Shown here in pieces: positions 1 to 9,544 of a stretch of 64,000 nt of DNA (its first letter is position 1; each line of letters begins with the position of its first letter). A program made the position numbers and the translations under genes. The notes under the pieces were generated by a model, which saw only the letters and a program-made list of their open reading frames with translations, was not told where the DNA came from and did not search any database. The DNA is taken from NCBI RefSeq assembly GCF_030867145.1, contig NC_134439.1:8159379-8223378 (forward strand), written 5' to 3'. The DNA comes from Opisthocomus hoazin. Its lineage: Eukaryota; Chordata; Aves; Opisthocomiformes; Opisthocomidae.

Positions 1-1248
1 CAGTCTAGGTCTCCCTTTACAGCAGCCCTGCCCTGAAGTACATCAGCTGGCTTGTACGGGGCAACTTTTTTCAGGTAGACCTTTATACAATGCCCACTCG
101 CCGCTGGGAGGGCTCCCCCTTCTTATTTCAACTCTTTCAGATGCTACAGTGTTCTGAGACACCTTGTAGGTGAAGACGGAGCGAGAGAAGGCATTGACTC
201 CCCTCAGCCTGCTCTCTGTCCACCCTTCAGGAAATCAACCACCCCCGTCAGCAGTGGGCCCACATTTTGCTCCGTCAGTCTTTGGCTACTCTTGTAGGGG
301 TCGTTCTTGCTCTTGATGACTGTTGACTGTTCTTTATTCGCCTCGAAATCCTCTTCTTAATGCTGCCCTACGTGCTGTCCAGCACCTTGCTGCAAGGGCG
401 CAGGCTGCCTCATGGTGTCCGCCAGGACACATGTCCTCTGCTGCAAAGCTACTTTACAGCCTGTCAGCCCCAGTCTTCAGTGGTGCGTGACATTCTTCCT
501 CACCCAGTGCATTTCTGTTGGCTAAGCTCATAATATTCCTGTCTGCCCATGTCTCCACCCTGGTGACATCCCTCTGAACAGCAGCGCACCTATCTGCTCT
601 ATAAACCCCCTCCTGACCCCACAATTGTGTGTTATCTGAAGACTTCCTGAGGGTGCAGTCCCTCCCACCCTGCATGTCGTATGTACAGCGATTAAACACT
701 ATTGACCCCAGCTTAACCACCTGTTGTACCCTAGGAGAGACGGGCTGCCAGCTGGATTTCATGCCACTCATCACAACCCTTGGAGACCAGCAGCCATGCC
801 AGATTTTAATCCCCTGCACTGCCCTCTTCCCCAGCCTGTATTTCATCAATTGGTCTGGAAGGATTGTTACAGCAGACAGCATCAAAAGCCTTGGTTAGAG
901 GAGATTAACAACATTCGCTGCACTTCCCTCACTCACCGGCGCCAGGCACGCTATCAAAGAAGGTCATGAGGTTGGTCAGGTCTGCTTTCCCCTCCATAAA
1001 TCCATGCTGACCACCCACAATCGCTTTCTTGTCCTTTCACCTTGTGAAATGCCTTCCAGGATGATTTGCTCTACCACTTTGCAGTGACCAAGGTGAGGCT
1101 GACTGGCCTGTGGTTCCCTGGCTCCTCCATGCCCTTCTTGAAGACAGGAGGCTGGTTTGCCTTCTTCCAGTCCTCAGATGCATTCCTGACTTTCAAAGGC
1201 AGTTGAGGGTGGCCTTGTACTGATACCAACCAACTCCCTTGGGTGCAT
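1..1248 (-). mobile_element. Decayed CR1 LINE remnants (left arm)
   Basis: On the minus strand this reads as broken CR1 reverse-transcriptase coding sequence, including a GNHRPVSLT-like block at about 1085-1140 and an EDWKK-like block just before it. It is the mirror of 5866-7113 and is homologous to the old CR1 found in the divergent intervals of the array (for example from 16699). The outermost part, 1 to about 400, matches 18440-18800 in the array, which looks like a second CR1-derived remnant. No gene was seen here. Confidence 0.65.
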
Positions 1249-2709
1249 GTCACAGAATCACAGAATCACAGAATGGTAGGGGTTGGAAGGGACCTCTGGG
1301 GGTCACCCAGTCCAACCCTCCTGCCAAAGCAGGGTCACCCAGAGCAGGCTGCACGGGATCTTGTCCAGGCGGGTCTTGAATATCTCCAGAGAAGGAGACT
1401 CCACAACTGCCCTGGGCAGCCTGTTCCAGTGCTCCATCACCCTCAGAGTGAAGAAATTCTTCCTCATGTTCAGACGGAACTTCCTATGCTTCAGTTTGTG
1501 CCCGTTGCCCCTTGTCCTGTCGCTGGGCACTACTGAAAATAGCTTGGCCTCATCCTCCTTACACCCACCCTTCTGATATTTGTAAGTATATATCAGGTCC
1601 CCTCGCAGCCTTCTCTTCTTCAGGCTGAACAAGCCCAGATCCCTCAGCCTCTCCTCATAGGACAGATATTCCAGTCCTCTCACCATCCTCATAGCCCTCC
1701 GCTGGACTCTCTCCAGTAGCTCTTCATCTTTCTTGAACTGGGGAGCCCAGAACTGGACACAGTACTCCAGATGAGGCCTCACCAGGGCACTGTAGAGGGG
1801 AAGGAGAACCTCCCTCGACCTGCTTGCCACACTCTTCTTGATGCATCCCAGGATCCCATTAGCTTTCTTGGCAGCCAGGGCACACTGCTGGCTCATGGTT
1901 AACCTGTCATCCACCAGGACATCCAGGTCCCTCTCCGCAGAGCTGCTCACCAGCAGGTCCGCCCCAAGCTTGTACAGATGCATGGGGTTGTTCCTCCCCA
2001 GGTGCAGGACCCTGCATTTGCCTTTGTTGAACCTCATCAGGTTCCTCTCTGCCCAGCTTTCCAGCCTGTCCAGGTCACGCTGAATGGCAGCACAGCCTTC
2101 CGGTGTGTCTACCACATCTCCCAGTTTGGTGTCATCAGCAAACTTGCTGAGGGTACATTCTAACTCTTCATCCAGGTCGTTGATGAAGAAGTTAAACAAG
2201 GCTGGGCCCAGTACTGACCCCTGAGGGACACCACAAGTTACCAGCCTCCAACTAGACTCAGCGCCGCTGACGACAACCCTCTGAGTTCTGCCATTCAGCC
2301 AGTTCTCAATCCACTTCACCGACCACTCATCCAGCCCACACTTCCTGAGCTTCCCTAGGAGGATATCATGGGAGACTGTGTCGAAAGCCTTGCTGAAGTC
2401 TAGGTAGACAACATCCACGACCCTCCCTTCGTCTACCCAACCAGTCATGTCATTGTAGAAAGTTATCAGATTGGTCAAGCATGATTTCCCCTTGGTGAAT
2501 CCACGCTGACTACTCCTGATAACCTTCTTTTCCTCCACTTGCTTGATGATGGCCTCCAGGATAAGCTGCTCCATCACCTTTCCCAGGATGGAGGTGAGGC
2601 TGACCGGCCTGTAGTTCCCTGGGTCCTCCTTCTTGCCCTTTTTGAAGACTGGAGTGACATTGGCCTTTCTCCAGTCCTCGGGCACTTCTTCTGTCCTCCA
2701 GGACCTCTC
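1..2709. repeat. Left arm of large inverted repeat
   Basis: Base x in this arm pairs with base 7114-x in the right arm. The match holds from base 1 to 2709 without an indel that I could see. It covers an old CR1 remnant and most of a young CR1. The translated frames of the two arms differ at three residues in the reverse transcriptase part, and there is one more base difference near 2687, so identity is above 99.8% by eye. The arm is still matched at the window edge, so its true outer end is not visible. Confidence 0.93.
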
Positions 2710-2972
2710 GAAGATGATGGAGAGAGGCTCAGCAATGACATCCACCAGCTCCCTCAGCACTCGTGGGTGCATTCCATTGGGCCCCATGGATTTGCGGACG
2801 TCCAGATCACTTAAGCGATCCCTCACACAGTCCTCCTCAACAAGGGAAAGTCATCCTCTCTGTAGGCTTCTTCTCTTACCTCCGGGGCCTGGGATTCCTG
2901 AGGGCCAGTCTTAGCACTGAAGACTGAAGCAAAGAAGGCATTTAGTAGCTCTGCCTTCTCCGCATCGTCTGT
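1249..2972 (-). mobile_element. Young CR1 LINE, 5'-truncated (left copy)
   Basis: The 3' end is the repeated octamer end (CACAGAAT on this strand) at 1249-1275, followed inward by the CR1 3'UTR and then a long reverse-transcriptase frame. CR1 homology continues past the coding start to about 2972, where it stops abruptly against the proximal promoter of keratin gene K1. The endonuclease part of ORF2 is missing. Only 1249-2709 is repeated in the right arm; 2710-2972 is found in this copy alone. Confidence 0.92.
1303..2826 (-). CDS. CR1 ORF2 reverse transcriptase (partial, open)
   Basis: This is a 507-residue open frame covering the LINE reverse-transcriptase domain and the C-terminal tail of CR1 ORF2. 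Visible motifs are NYRPVSL at 71-77, YLDFSKAFD at 141-149 with catalytic D143, [10 protein letters not shown] at 199-208, and FADD at 229-232, the LINE form of the YxDD box. The frame has an upstream in-frame stop, and the N-terminal endonuclease domain is absent, so the copy cannot move by itself. An unbroken RT frame means recent insertion. It runs opposite to K1 and ends about 200 bp before its promoter. Role: target-primed reverse transcription of CR1 RNA (family knowledge). Confidence 0.9.
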   Translation of the reverse strand: MRDRLSDLDVRKSMGPNGMHPRVLRELVDVIAEPLSIIFERSWRTEEVPEDWRKANVTPVFKKGKKEDPGNYRPVSLTSILGKVMEQLILEAIIKQVEEKKVIRSSQRGFTKGKSCLTNLITFYNDMTGWVDEGRVVDVVYLDFSKAFDTVSHDILLGKLRKCGLDEWSVKWIENWLNGRTQRVVVSGAESSWRLVTCGVPQGSVLGPALFNFFINDLDEELECTLSKFADDTKLGDVVDTPEGCAAIQRDLDRLESWAERNLMRFNKGKCRVLHLGRNNPMHLYKLGADLLVSSSAERDLDVLVDDRLTMSQQCALAAKKANGILGCIKKSVASRSREVLLPLYSALVRPHLEYCVQFWAPQFKKDEELLERVQRRAMRMVRGLEYLSYEERLRDLGLFSLKKRRLRGDLIYTYKYQKGGCKEDEAKLFSVVPSDRTRGNGHKLKHRKFRLNMRKNFFTLRVMEHWNRLPRAVVESPSLEIFKTRLDKIPCSLLWVTLLWQEGWTG

Positions 2973-3022
2973 GCTTGCATGCAGTGACTCTGGGCCTCGG
3001 GCAGTGCAGGAGCAGTATAAAA
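2973..3022 (+). promoter_or_regulatory. K1 core promoter, cut off by CR1
   Basis: The TATA box is TATAAAA at 3016-3022, preceded by the block GCAGTGACTCTGGGCC and GGGCAGTGCAGGAGCAG, which is conserved in all the keratin genes here. Homology with the other promoters stops at about 2973, where CR1 begins. The upstream module (CCATTAGGTAGGATAT and flanks) carried by the other fourteen genes is missing. Confidence 0.85.
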
Positions 3023-3490
3023 GTGGCTGTTTTCCTCACTCTCTCATCCACTCTTCTTGCCTCATTCTCCCTGGGAACAGGGTGAGTTTGAAGCTCTTTC
3101 TCCTCCTCTTCATTATTCTCCTCCTCCTCCTTCCCCTCTGAGATTTCTCAGCACATACCTGCACCTGGGTCCTATGCTTGGGTTTGGGGCTGCTTGTGAT
3201 GGGAGAGGGAAGGGAACAGAAGGTGTGGCATGGAGAGAGGCTGGGACTTGTCTGAGATGTCTCCTGAGCTACGGGTAGGTAAGGATTTCCCTGGGCTTTG
3301 TTACTCTTGGCAGGGCTGCCTTGGGTTGAGAGGAAGGAGAAGCCTGTGGGCCTCCCTCAAACACCTCCACCTCGTGTCTCCCGCTTGTGGCTTTTCTCCC
3401 TTGAGATCTGGTGAGAGGCTACTCCTCACGCACCCCTCATGCCTTGCTTCTCCCTGTCCTCTCTCGCAGGTGCCCCTCCAGCCCAGAGAC

Positions 3491-3796
3491 ATGTCCTGCT
3501 ACAACCTGTGCCTGCCATGCCAGCCCTGTGGCCCGACCCCACTGGCCAACAGCTGCAATGAGCCCTGTGTCAGGCAGTGCCAGGACTCCACCGTCGTCAT
3601 CCAGCCCTCCCCCGTGGTGGTGACCCTGCCTGGCCCCATCCTCAGCTCCTTCCCACAGAACACCGCCGTGAGATCCTCCACCTCCGCTGCTGTTGGCAGC
3701 ATCCTCAGCTCTCAGGGAGTGCCCATCTCCTCCGGGGGCTTTGGCCTCTCCAGCTTCGGCAGCCGCTACTGTGGCACGAGGTGCCTCTCCTGCTAA
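3491..3796 (+). CDS. Feather beta-keratin K1
   Basis: The product is a 101-residue feather corneous beta-protein, a structural protein that polymerises into the filaments of feather barbs and barbules. The Cys-rich N-terminus (Cys 3, 7, 10, 13, 22, 26, 30) is followed by the central beta-sheet segment at about 35-68 ([20 protein letters not shown]) and a Gly/Ser-rich tail ending in Cys 94, 98 and 101. A non-coding exon 1 ends at 3081. The intron is 3082-3469 (GT-AG) and stops 21 nt before the ATG, the standard plan of this family. The poly(A) signal ATTAAA is at 4199-4204, giving a long 3'UTR. K1 is the most divergent copy: L6 for P, R61 for G inside the usual AVGSS, S88 for G, and CLSC instead of CLPC at the end. 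The frame is intact. It lies in the spacer of the inverted repeat. Confidence 0.95.
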   Translation: MSCYNLCLPCQPCGPTPLANSCNEPCVRQCQDSTVVIQPSPVVVTLPGPILSSFPQNTAVRSSTSAAVGSILSSQGVPISSGGFGLSSFGSRYCGTRCLSC

Positions 3797-4404
3797 AGCT
3801 GCTGGCTATGGCCCTGGGAAAGGTCCCCATGGACTCTCCAGATGGTACCGGACAGGGGATAGATCATGGTGTAGTTGCTTCCAGAAGGGCTGAGCAACTG
3901 CAGCCTGCACCCCTTTGCAGAGGGATGGGCACAGCTTGGGCTCTCAGGAAGCATGGCCCATGCCTGTCTTTCCCCTCTTCCACTATCTCCTTTCCCTCCC
4001 GTGTCCTCATTCTCTTGTGCTCCCCTGGGTTGTGAGGCCTCCAAAGCCAGCCTGTGGAAGACTTGCTGACCATTCCCCTTCTGTGGGGCAGGCAGATGGA
4101 CATCTGGGAGGATCTCCGTCACAGCCATAGGGCGTGGACTCTCTTCAGTCCCTGGTGCTCCCTGCACTCAGACCAACCCCGTTTCCCTCTTTTGACTTAT
4201 TAAAGTTCTACTGCATCCTAGTCTGTGTCTCTGTGTCATCCTTTTCCCTCCAGATGCTCTCCCAGGATGCCCAGGGAGACAGATGCTCCTCAGCAGCTGT
4301 GAGGGGGTTGTTTGGGATGGTTTTGCAGTGACTGTTAAGACAGGCTTGCTTTGATTATGCTTAGTCATGCTTAGGGTGACCCTCTGCTTTCTGAACTTGT
4401 CTTT
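3797..4404 (+). other. K1 3'UTR and 3' flank
   Basis: This is the long form of the keratin 3'UTR (about 420 nt), with ATTAAA at 4199-4204 and a downstream flank homologous to the K2 flank up to about 10170. The homology breaks at 4404/4405, where the right inverted arm starts inside CR1. Confidence 0.85.
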
Positions 4405-5865
4405 GAGAGGTCCTGGAGGACAGGAGAAGTGCCCGAGGACTGGAGAAAGGCCAATGTCACTCCAGTCTTCAAAAAGGGCAAGAAGGAGGACCCAGGGAAC
4501 TACAGGCCGGTCAGCCTCACCTCCATCCCGGGAAAGGTGATGGAGCAGCTTATCCTGGAGGCCATCATCAAGCAAGTGGAGGAAAAGAAGGTTATCAGGA
4601 GTAGTCAGCGTGGATTCACCAAGGGGAAATCATGCTTGACCAATCTGATAACTTTCTACAATGACATGACTGGCTGGGTAGACGAAGGGAGGGTCGTGGA
4701 TGTTGTCTACCTAGACTTCAGCAAGGCTTTCGACACAGTCTCCCATGACATCCTCCTAGGGAAGCTCAGGAAGTGTGGGCTGGATGAGTGGTCGGTGAAG
4801 TGGATTGAGAACTGGCTGAATGGCAGAACTCAGAGGGTTGTCGTCAGCGGCGCTGAGTCTAGTTGGAGGCTGGTAACTTGTGGTGTCCCTCAGGGGTCAG
4901 TACTGGGCCCAGCCTTGTTTAACTTCTTCATCAACGACCTGGATGAAGAGTTAGAATGTACCCTCAGCAAGTTTGCTGATGACACCAAACTGGGAGATGT
5001 GGTAGACACACCGGAAGGCTGTGCTGCCATTCAGCGTGACCTGGACAGGCTGGAAAGCTGGGCAGAGAGGAACCTGATGAGGTTCAACAAAGGCAAATGC
5101 AGGGTCCTGCACCTGGGGAGGAACAACCCCATGCATCTGTACAAGCTTGGGGCGGACCTGCTGGTGAGCAGCTCTGCGGAGAGGGACCTGGGTGTCCTGG
5201 TGGATGACAGGTTAACCATGAGCCAGCAGTGTGCCCTGGCTGCCAAGAAAGCTAATGGGATCCTGGGATGCATCAAGAAGAGTGTGGCAAGCAGGTCGAG
5301 GGAGGTTCTCCTTCCCCTCTACAGTGCCCTGGTGAGGCCTCATCTGGAGTACTCTGTCCAGTTCTGGGCTCCCCAGTTCAAGAAAGATGAAGAGCTACTG
5401 GAGAGAGTCCAGCGGAGGGCTATGAGGATGGTGAGAGGACTGGAATATCTGTCCTATGAGGAGAGGCTGAGGGATCTGGGCTTGTTCAGCCTGAAGAAGA
5501 GAAGGCTGCGAGGGGACCTGATATATACTTACAAATATCAGAAGGGTGGGTGTAAGGAGGATGAGGCCAAGCTATTTTCAGTAGTGCCCAGCGACAGGAC
5601 AAGGGGCAACGGGCACAAACTGAAGCATAGGAAGTTCCGTCTGAACATGAGGAAGAATTTCTTCACTCTGAGGGTGATGGAGCACTGGAACAGGCTGCCC
5701 AGGGCAGTTGTGGAGTCTCCTTCTCTGGAGATATTCAAGACCCGCCTGGACAAGATCCCGTGCAGCCTGCTCTGGGTGACCCTGCTTTGGCAGGAGGGTT
5801 GGACTGGGTGACCCCCAGAGGTCCCTTCCAACCCCTACCATTCTGTGATTCTGTGATTCTGTGAC
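4405..5865 (+). mobile_element. Young CR1 LINE, right copy
   Basis: This mirrors 1249-2709. It starts abruptly inside the reverse-transcriptase frame at 4405, directly after K1 flank, so its 5' end is a rearrangement breakpoint and not a normal 5' truncation. The 3' end is the octamer ATTCTGTG repeat at 5840-5864. The next bases, CATGCACCCAAGGG, correspond to 16699 in the array unit, so the right side is an ordinary insertion junction. Confidence 0.92.
4429..5811 (+). CDS. CR1 ORF2 reverse transcriptase (partial, open)
   Basis: This is a 460-residue open frame collinear with residues 48-507 of the left copy. It keeps the catalytic Asp of YLDFSKAFD (residue 96), GVPQG at 152-156, and FADD at 182-185. 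It differs from the left copy only at P for L, G for D and S for C (left positions 81, 302, 356). The frame is already open at the arm boundary and 4429 is not a true start. No promoter or endonuclease domain is present, so this is a truncated, non-autonomous copy. Confidence 0.9.
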   Translation: MPEDWRKANVTPVFKKGKKEDPGNYRPVSLTSIPGKVMEQLILEAIIKQVEEKKVIRSSQRGFTKGKSCLTNLITFYNDMTGWVDEGRVVDVVYLDFSKAFDTVSHDILLGKLRKCGLDEWSVKWIENWLNGRTQRVVVSGAESSWRLVTCGVPQGSVLGPALFNFFINDLDEELECTLSKFADDTKLGDVVDTPEGCAAIQRDLDRLESWAERNLMRFNKGKCRVLHLGRNNPMHLYKLGADLLVSSSAERDLGVLVDDRLTMSQQCALAAKKANGILGCIKKSVASRSREVLLPLYSALVRPHLEYSVQFWAPQFKKDEELLERVQRRAMRMVRGLEYLSYEERLRDLGLFSLKKRRLRGDLIYTYKYQKGGCKEDEAKLFSVVPSDRTRGNGHKLKHRKFRLNMRKNFFTLRVMEHWNRLPRAVVESPSLEIFKTRLDKIPCSLLWVTLLWQEGWTG

Positions 5866-6740
5866 ATGCACCCAAGGGAGTTGGTTGGTATCAGTACAAG
5901 GCCACCCTCAACTGCCTTTGAAAGTCAGGAATGCATCTGAGGACTGGAAGAAGGCAAACCAGCCTCCTGTCTTCAAGAAGGGCATGGAGGAGCCAGGGAA
6001 CCACAGGCCAGTCAGCCTCACCTTGGTCACTGCAAAGTGGTAGAGCAAATCATCCTGGAAGGCATTTCACAAGGTGAAAGGACAAGAAAGCGATTGTGGG
6101 TGGTCAGCATGGATTTATGGAGGGGAAAGCAGACCTGACCAACCTCATGACCTTCTTTGATAGCGTGCCTGGCGCCGGTGAGTGAGGGAAGTGCAGCGAA
6201 TGTTGTTAATCTCCTCTAACCAAGGCTTTTGATGCTGTCTGCTGTAACAATCCTTCCAGACCAATTGATGAAATACAGGCTGGGGAAGAGGGCAGTGCAG
6301 GGGATTAAAATCTGGCATGGCTGCTGGTCTCCAAGGGTTGTGATGAGTGGCATGAAATCCAGCTGGCAGCCCGTCTCTCCTAGGGTACAACAGGTGGTTA
6401 AGCTGGGGTCAATAGTGTTTAATCGCTGTACATACGACATGCAGGGTGGGAGGGACTGCACCCTCAGGAAGTCTTCAGATAACACACAATTGTGGGGTCA
6501 GGAGGGGGTTTATAGAGCAGATAGGTGCGCTGCTGTTCAGAGGGATGTCACCAGGGTGGAGACATGGGCAGACAGGAATATTATGAGCTTAGCCAACAGA
6601 AATGCACTGGGTGAGGAAGAATGTCACGCACCACTGAAGACTGGGGCTGACAGGCTGTAAAGTAGCTTTGCAGCAGAGGACATGTGTCCTGGCGGACACC
6701 ATGAGGCAGCCTGCGCCCTTGCAGCAAGGTGCTGGACAGC
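5866..6740 (+). mobile_element. Decayed CR1 LINE (right arm)
   Basis: This is a degenerate CR1 reverse-transcriptase region, recognisable by EDWKKANQPPVFKKG-like and NHRPVSLT-like translations around 5930-6030 and by the FTKGKS-equivalent near 6110. It is homologous to the old CR1 at 16699-17430 in the array. The array copy runs on to a CR1 3' end, but that part is absent here. Confidence 0.7.
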
Positions 6741-7290
6741 ACGTAGGGCAGCATTAAGAAGAGGATTTCGAGGCGAATAAAGAACAGTCAACAGTCATCA
6801 AGAGCAAGAACGACCCCTACAAGAGTAGCCAAAGACTGACGGAGCAAAATGTGGGCCCACTGCTGACGGGGGTGGTTGATTTCCTGAAGGGTGGACAGAG
6901 AGCAGGCTGAGGGGAGTCAATGCCTTCTCTCGCTCCGTCTTCACCTACAAGGTGTCTCAGAACACTGTAGCATCTGAAAGAGTTGAAATAAGAAGGGGGA
7001 GCCCTCCCAGCGGCGAGTGGGCATTGTATAAAGGTCTACCTGAAAAAAGTTGCCCCGTACAAGCCAGCTGATGTACTTCAGGGCAGGGCTGCTGTAAAGG
7101 GAGACCTAGACTGGCTCAAGGAATGGGCCCATGGCAGTGTCACGGCATTCAAGAAAGACAAAAGGCAAGTCCTGCACCTGGAAAGGAAGAACGTCTTCCA
7201 TCTGTACAGACTGGAGACTGAAATATGCCATGGTCTCAGTGCCCTTGAATCTCCTGTGGGTTGAACTGCATGTGGGGGCAGAGTCAGCAC
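6741..7290 (+). other. Intergenic remnant, probably CR1-derived
   Basis: This is homologous to 18440-18960 of the array, including GAGCAAGA near 6800 and a CAGTCTTCACC-like block near 6937. The text around 7160-7200 resembles the CR1 segment after the FADD box (CAAGTCCTGCACCTGGAAAG). No gene was seen. The boundary of the inverted repeat at 7113 lies within it. Confidence 0.5.
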
Positions 7291-8726
7291 TGGGGAGACA
7301 CTTGGAGGGTGGAAGGGAATGGGTGCACAGGCCTCATCTTCCTGGCCAAAGACACCAGGCTGTGGTGAGGAGCTCTCCTGAATGCTCCGCGGAGGGAAAG
7401 AAAGGGTTGCAGAAAACATCTCCCCTCTGGCGATGCTTCTTCTCCTGGCATTAGGGCTTCAGCGTGCCCCTTTCCCATGCCACAAAGGACTCGTCAGACT
7501 GGAGGACAAACCAGCATCATTAGGAAAGCGAGGAAACATCCCCAAACTCCCCAACACGTGAGGGCTCTCAGGACCCCGCAGTGCTACGTGCCTGAGGATG
7601 GATGCTCAGGGAGGGGATGTGCTCAGAAGGGCCCTGGGTACAAAAGCAGCTCTCAGACTACATCAAAGAGGTGAAGCACTTCCCTGCCCTGCAGTCATGG
7701 AGGCAGCAGGGACGCATCCCAGGAGGGCAAGGGAATGCCTTCAGTTGGCAAGCTTCCTGGGATAGACATTCTCAACTCACGCTCTCATTTTGGATTGGCT
7801 GTGCGTCAGCCTTTTGGTGCAAGGCCAAGACAGGATTGCGTGCTGTGTCCCACACAGGTCTGAATTCCCCTCGGGCCAGGGCAGTTCCACCCCTGCCCTG
7901 GAAAATCCGTCTCTGAGCACTGGGCTGTACCCAAGTACACAGCTCCAGGCCAGGCCCCACCGGCCATCGCCCTCAGCCTGACCTTGACAGCACTCCCACA
8001 GCTTGGGTGTGGTCACGGGACGGTCAGCGTGTTTTGGAAAAGTGGCCAGGCGCTTGGGTGCGGTGCTGGTCAGATCCAAAGTGTGTGACTAAAGTGCATG
8101 GTGATGTGAGGAGAGCAGGAGGAACAAGGCACTGTCCCAAGCCCCAGCACACCCCTCTGGTAGTGAGAGGGGAGGGACATGACTGCACAGGGCTTGTTGA
8201 GGAATCACAGGCTTTGGGAGGGCAACATTCTCCTTCTGCAAGCCTGCTGACGGCACTGGTGTGGGCCCCCAGAGACTGCCACAGGAGGCGACGACTTTGC
8301 CAAAGAAATTGGCTAATGTCTCCCCAGAAGCAGAAACTTCCTTGGGTGAAGGTGTTAAAAACCAGCTGTGCCTATAGAGGCAGTGACCAGTGGCTGCTGG
8401 AGTGAGCAGGGAGGCAGGCAGGGAGATGAAAGTGGCGTGTCCTCATTCGTAGAAGCCTTTGGGCACTCAGGAGAGGACTGCATTGGCAGGAAGATACGCG
8501 CACTGTCCCGTGCAGGGCGCTGAAAACAACCTCACCAGATTTCCCCACGCCCACGTTCGCTGCCTGCACAGGACTCCTCCAGCGCTTGGGGGCACATCTT
8601 CTGCCTTTGCTGATGTGTTCCTGCCCAGGAAATGATAAGGTCTTTCATTGTGGCACTTCAAAGGAGCCTCCGTGTCGCAGTGGGTGTGTCCGAAATTAGG
8701 AAATGAAATGACTTTGTTGATGGCAA
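7291..8726 (+). other. K2 upstream region
   Basis: This is single-copy sequence relative to K1 but homologous to 18960-20000 and its counterparts upstream of every plus-strand keratin gene (for example TGAGGATGGATGCTCAGGGA at about 7592 and in all units). No coding gene is supported. Part of the same block, inverted, also lies upstream of the minus genes. Confidence 0.6.
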
Positions 8727-8850
8727 CCAAAACACAGCCTGTGCCATTAGGTAGGATATATTTATATTTCTTTGGAGTTCGAGTCTGCTGGAAAATTGCT
8801 GCCCTTGTGAAGTGACTGTGGGCCTGGGGCAGTGCAGGAGCAGTATAAAA
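8727..8850 (+). promoter_or_regulatory. K2 promoter module and TATA box
   Basis: The block CCTGTGCCATTAGGTAGGAT begins at 8738. The block GCAGTATAAAA ends at 8850 with TATAAAA at 8844-8850. Between them K2 carries extra AT-rich sequence (ATATTTATATTTCTTTGG) not found in the array genes. The GC box of the array genes is GGGCAG here. Confidence 0.85.
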
Positions 8851-9238
8851 GTGGGCCGTTCTCCTCACCCTCTCACCCAGTGCTCTCGCCTCCACGTCCT
8901 TGGGAACAAGGTGAGTCTGAATACCTTTGTCCTATTTCTCAGTTCCTCCTCCTCTTCCTCTTCTGTCCCTTTGTCTTGTGGTGGGTCTTGGAGCTGTGTG
9001 ACATGGCAGAAGGAAGGGAGCAGAAGGCGTGGTATGGAGAAAGGCTGGGGCTTGTCTGGCATGTCTCTCGAGCTATGGGCTAGGCGAGGATCTCCATGGC
9101 TTGGTTGCAACTGATGGGGCTCTTGTGGGCTGAGGGCAAGAGTCTCCCTCATGATGTGGTGACAAGCTGCTCTTCACCCACCCTTCTTGCTCTGCTTCCT
9201 ACTGCCCTTTCTCGCAGGTGCCCCTCCAGCCCCAAGAC

Positions 9239-9544
9239 ATGTCCTGCTACAACCCGTGCCTGCCATGCCAGCCCTGCGGCCCGACCCCGCTGGCCAACAG
9301 CTGCAATGAGCCCTGTGTCAGGCAGTGCCAGAGCTCCACCGTCATCATCGAGCCCTCCCCCGTGGTGGTGACCCTGCCTGGCCCCATCCTCAGCTCCTTC
9401 CCACAGAACACCGCCGTGGGATCCTCCACCTCCGCTGCCGTTGGCAGCATCCTCAGCTCTCAGGGAGTGCCCATCTCCTCCGGTGGCTTTGGCCTCTCCG
9501 GCTTCGGCAGCCGCTACTGCGGCACGAGGTGCCTCCCCTGCTAA
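9239..9544 (+). CDS. Feather beta-keratin K2
   Basis: This intact 101-residue member of the K1 family keeps all ten cysteines. Exon 1 ends at 8910 and the intron is 8911-9216, the shortest of the set at 306 nt. An in-frame GTG at 9218 would add seven residues, but the ATG is conserved in every copy and is preferred. Distinct residues are S32 for D, I36 for V and E38 for Q, giving VIIEPSP at the start of the beta segment. The CDS is followed by a long 3'UTR with ATTAAA at 9964-9969. It lies 5.4 kb downstream of K1 in the same direction and faces the minus-strand K3 across a 5.5 kb spacer. Confidence 0.96.
   Translation: MSCYNPCLPCQPCGPTPLANSCNEPCVRQCQSSTVIIEPSPVVVTLPGPILSSFPQNTAVGSSTSAAVGSILSSQGVPISSGGFGLSGFGSRYCGTRCLPC

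Larger units (their letters stand above)
4405..7113. repeat. Right arm of large inverted repeat
   Basis: This arm is the reverse complement of 1-2709. Sequence to the right of 7113 continues without interruption into the upstream region of K2 and stays collinear with the array unit (18780-18930 matches 7080-7230). This arm is therefore in its original context, and the left arm is more likely the copied one. Confidence 0.9.

Noticed and set aside
3230-3490. N-terminal extension of the K1 frame by 87 codons
   Set aside because: The extension crosses the intron; the GT-AG intron 3082-3469 and the conserved ATG at 3491 explain the gene.
1-7113. Two CR1 copies in inverted orientation as a composite transposon
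   Set aside because: CR1 is a LINE and does not mobilise flanked DNA as a pair; the shared sequence extends well beyond CR1 on the outer side, so a duplication explains it better.
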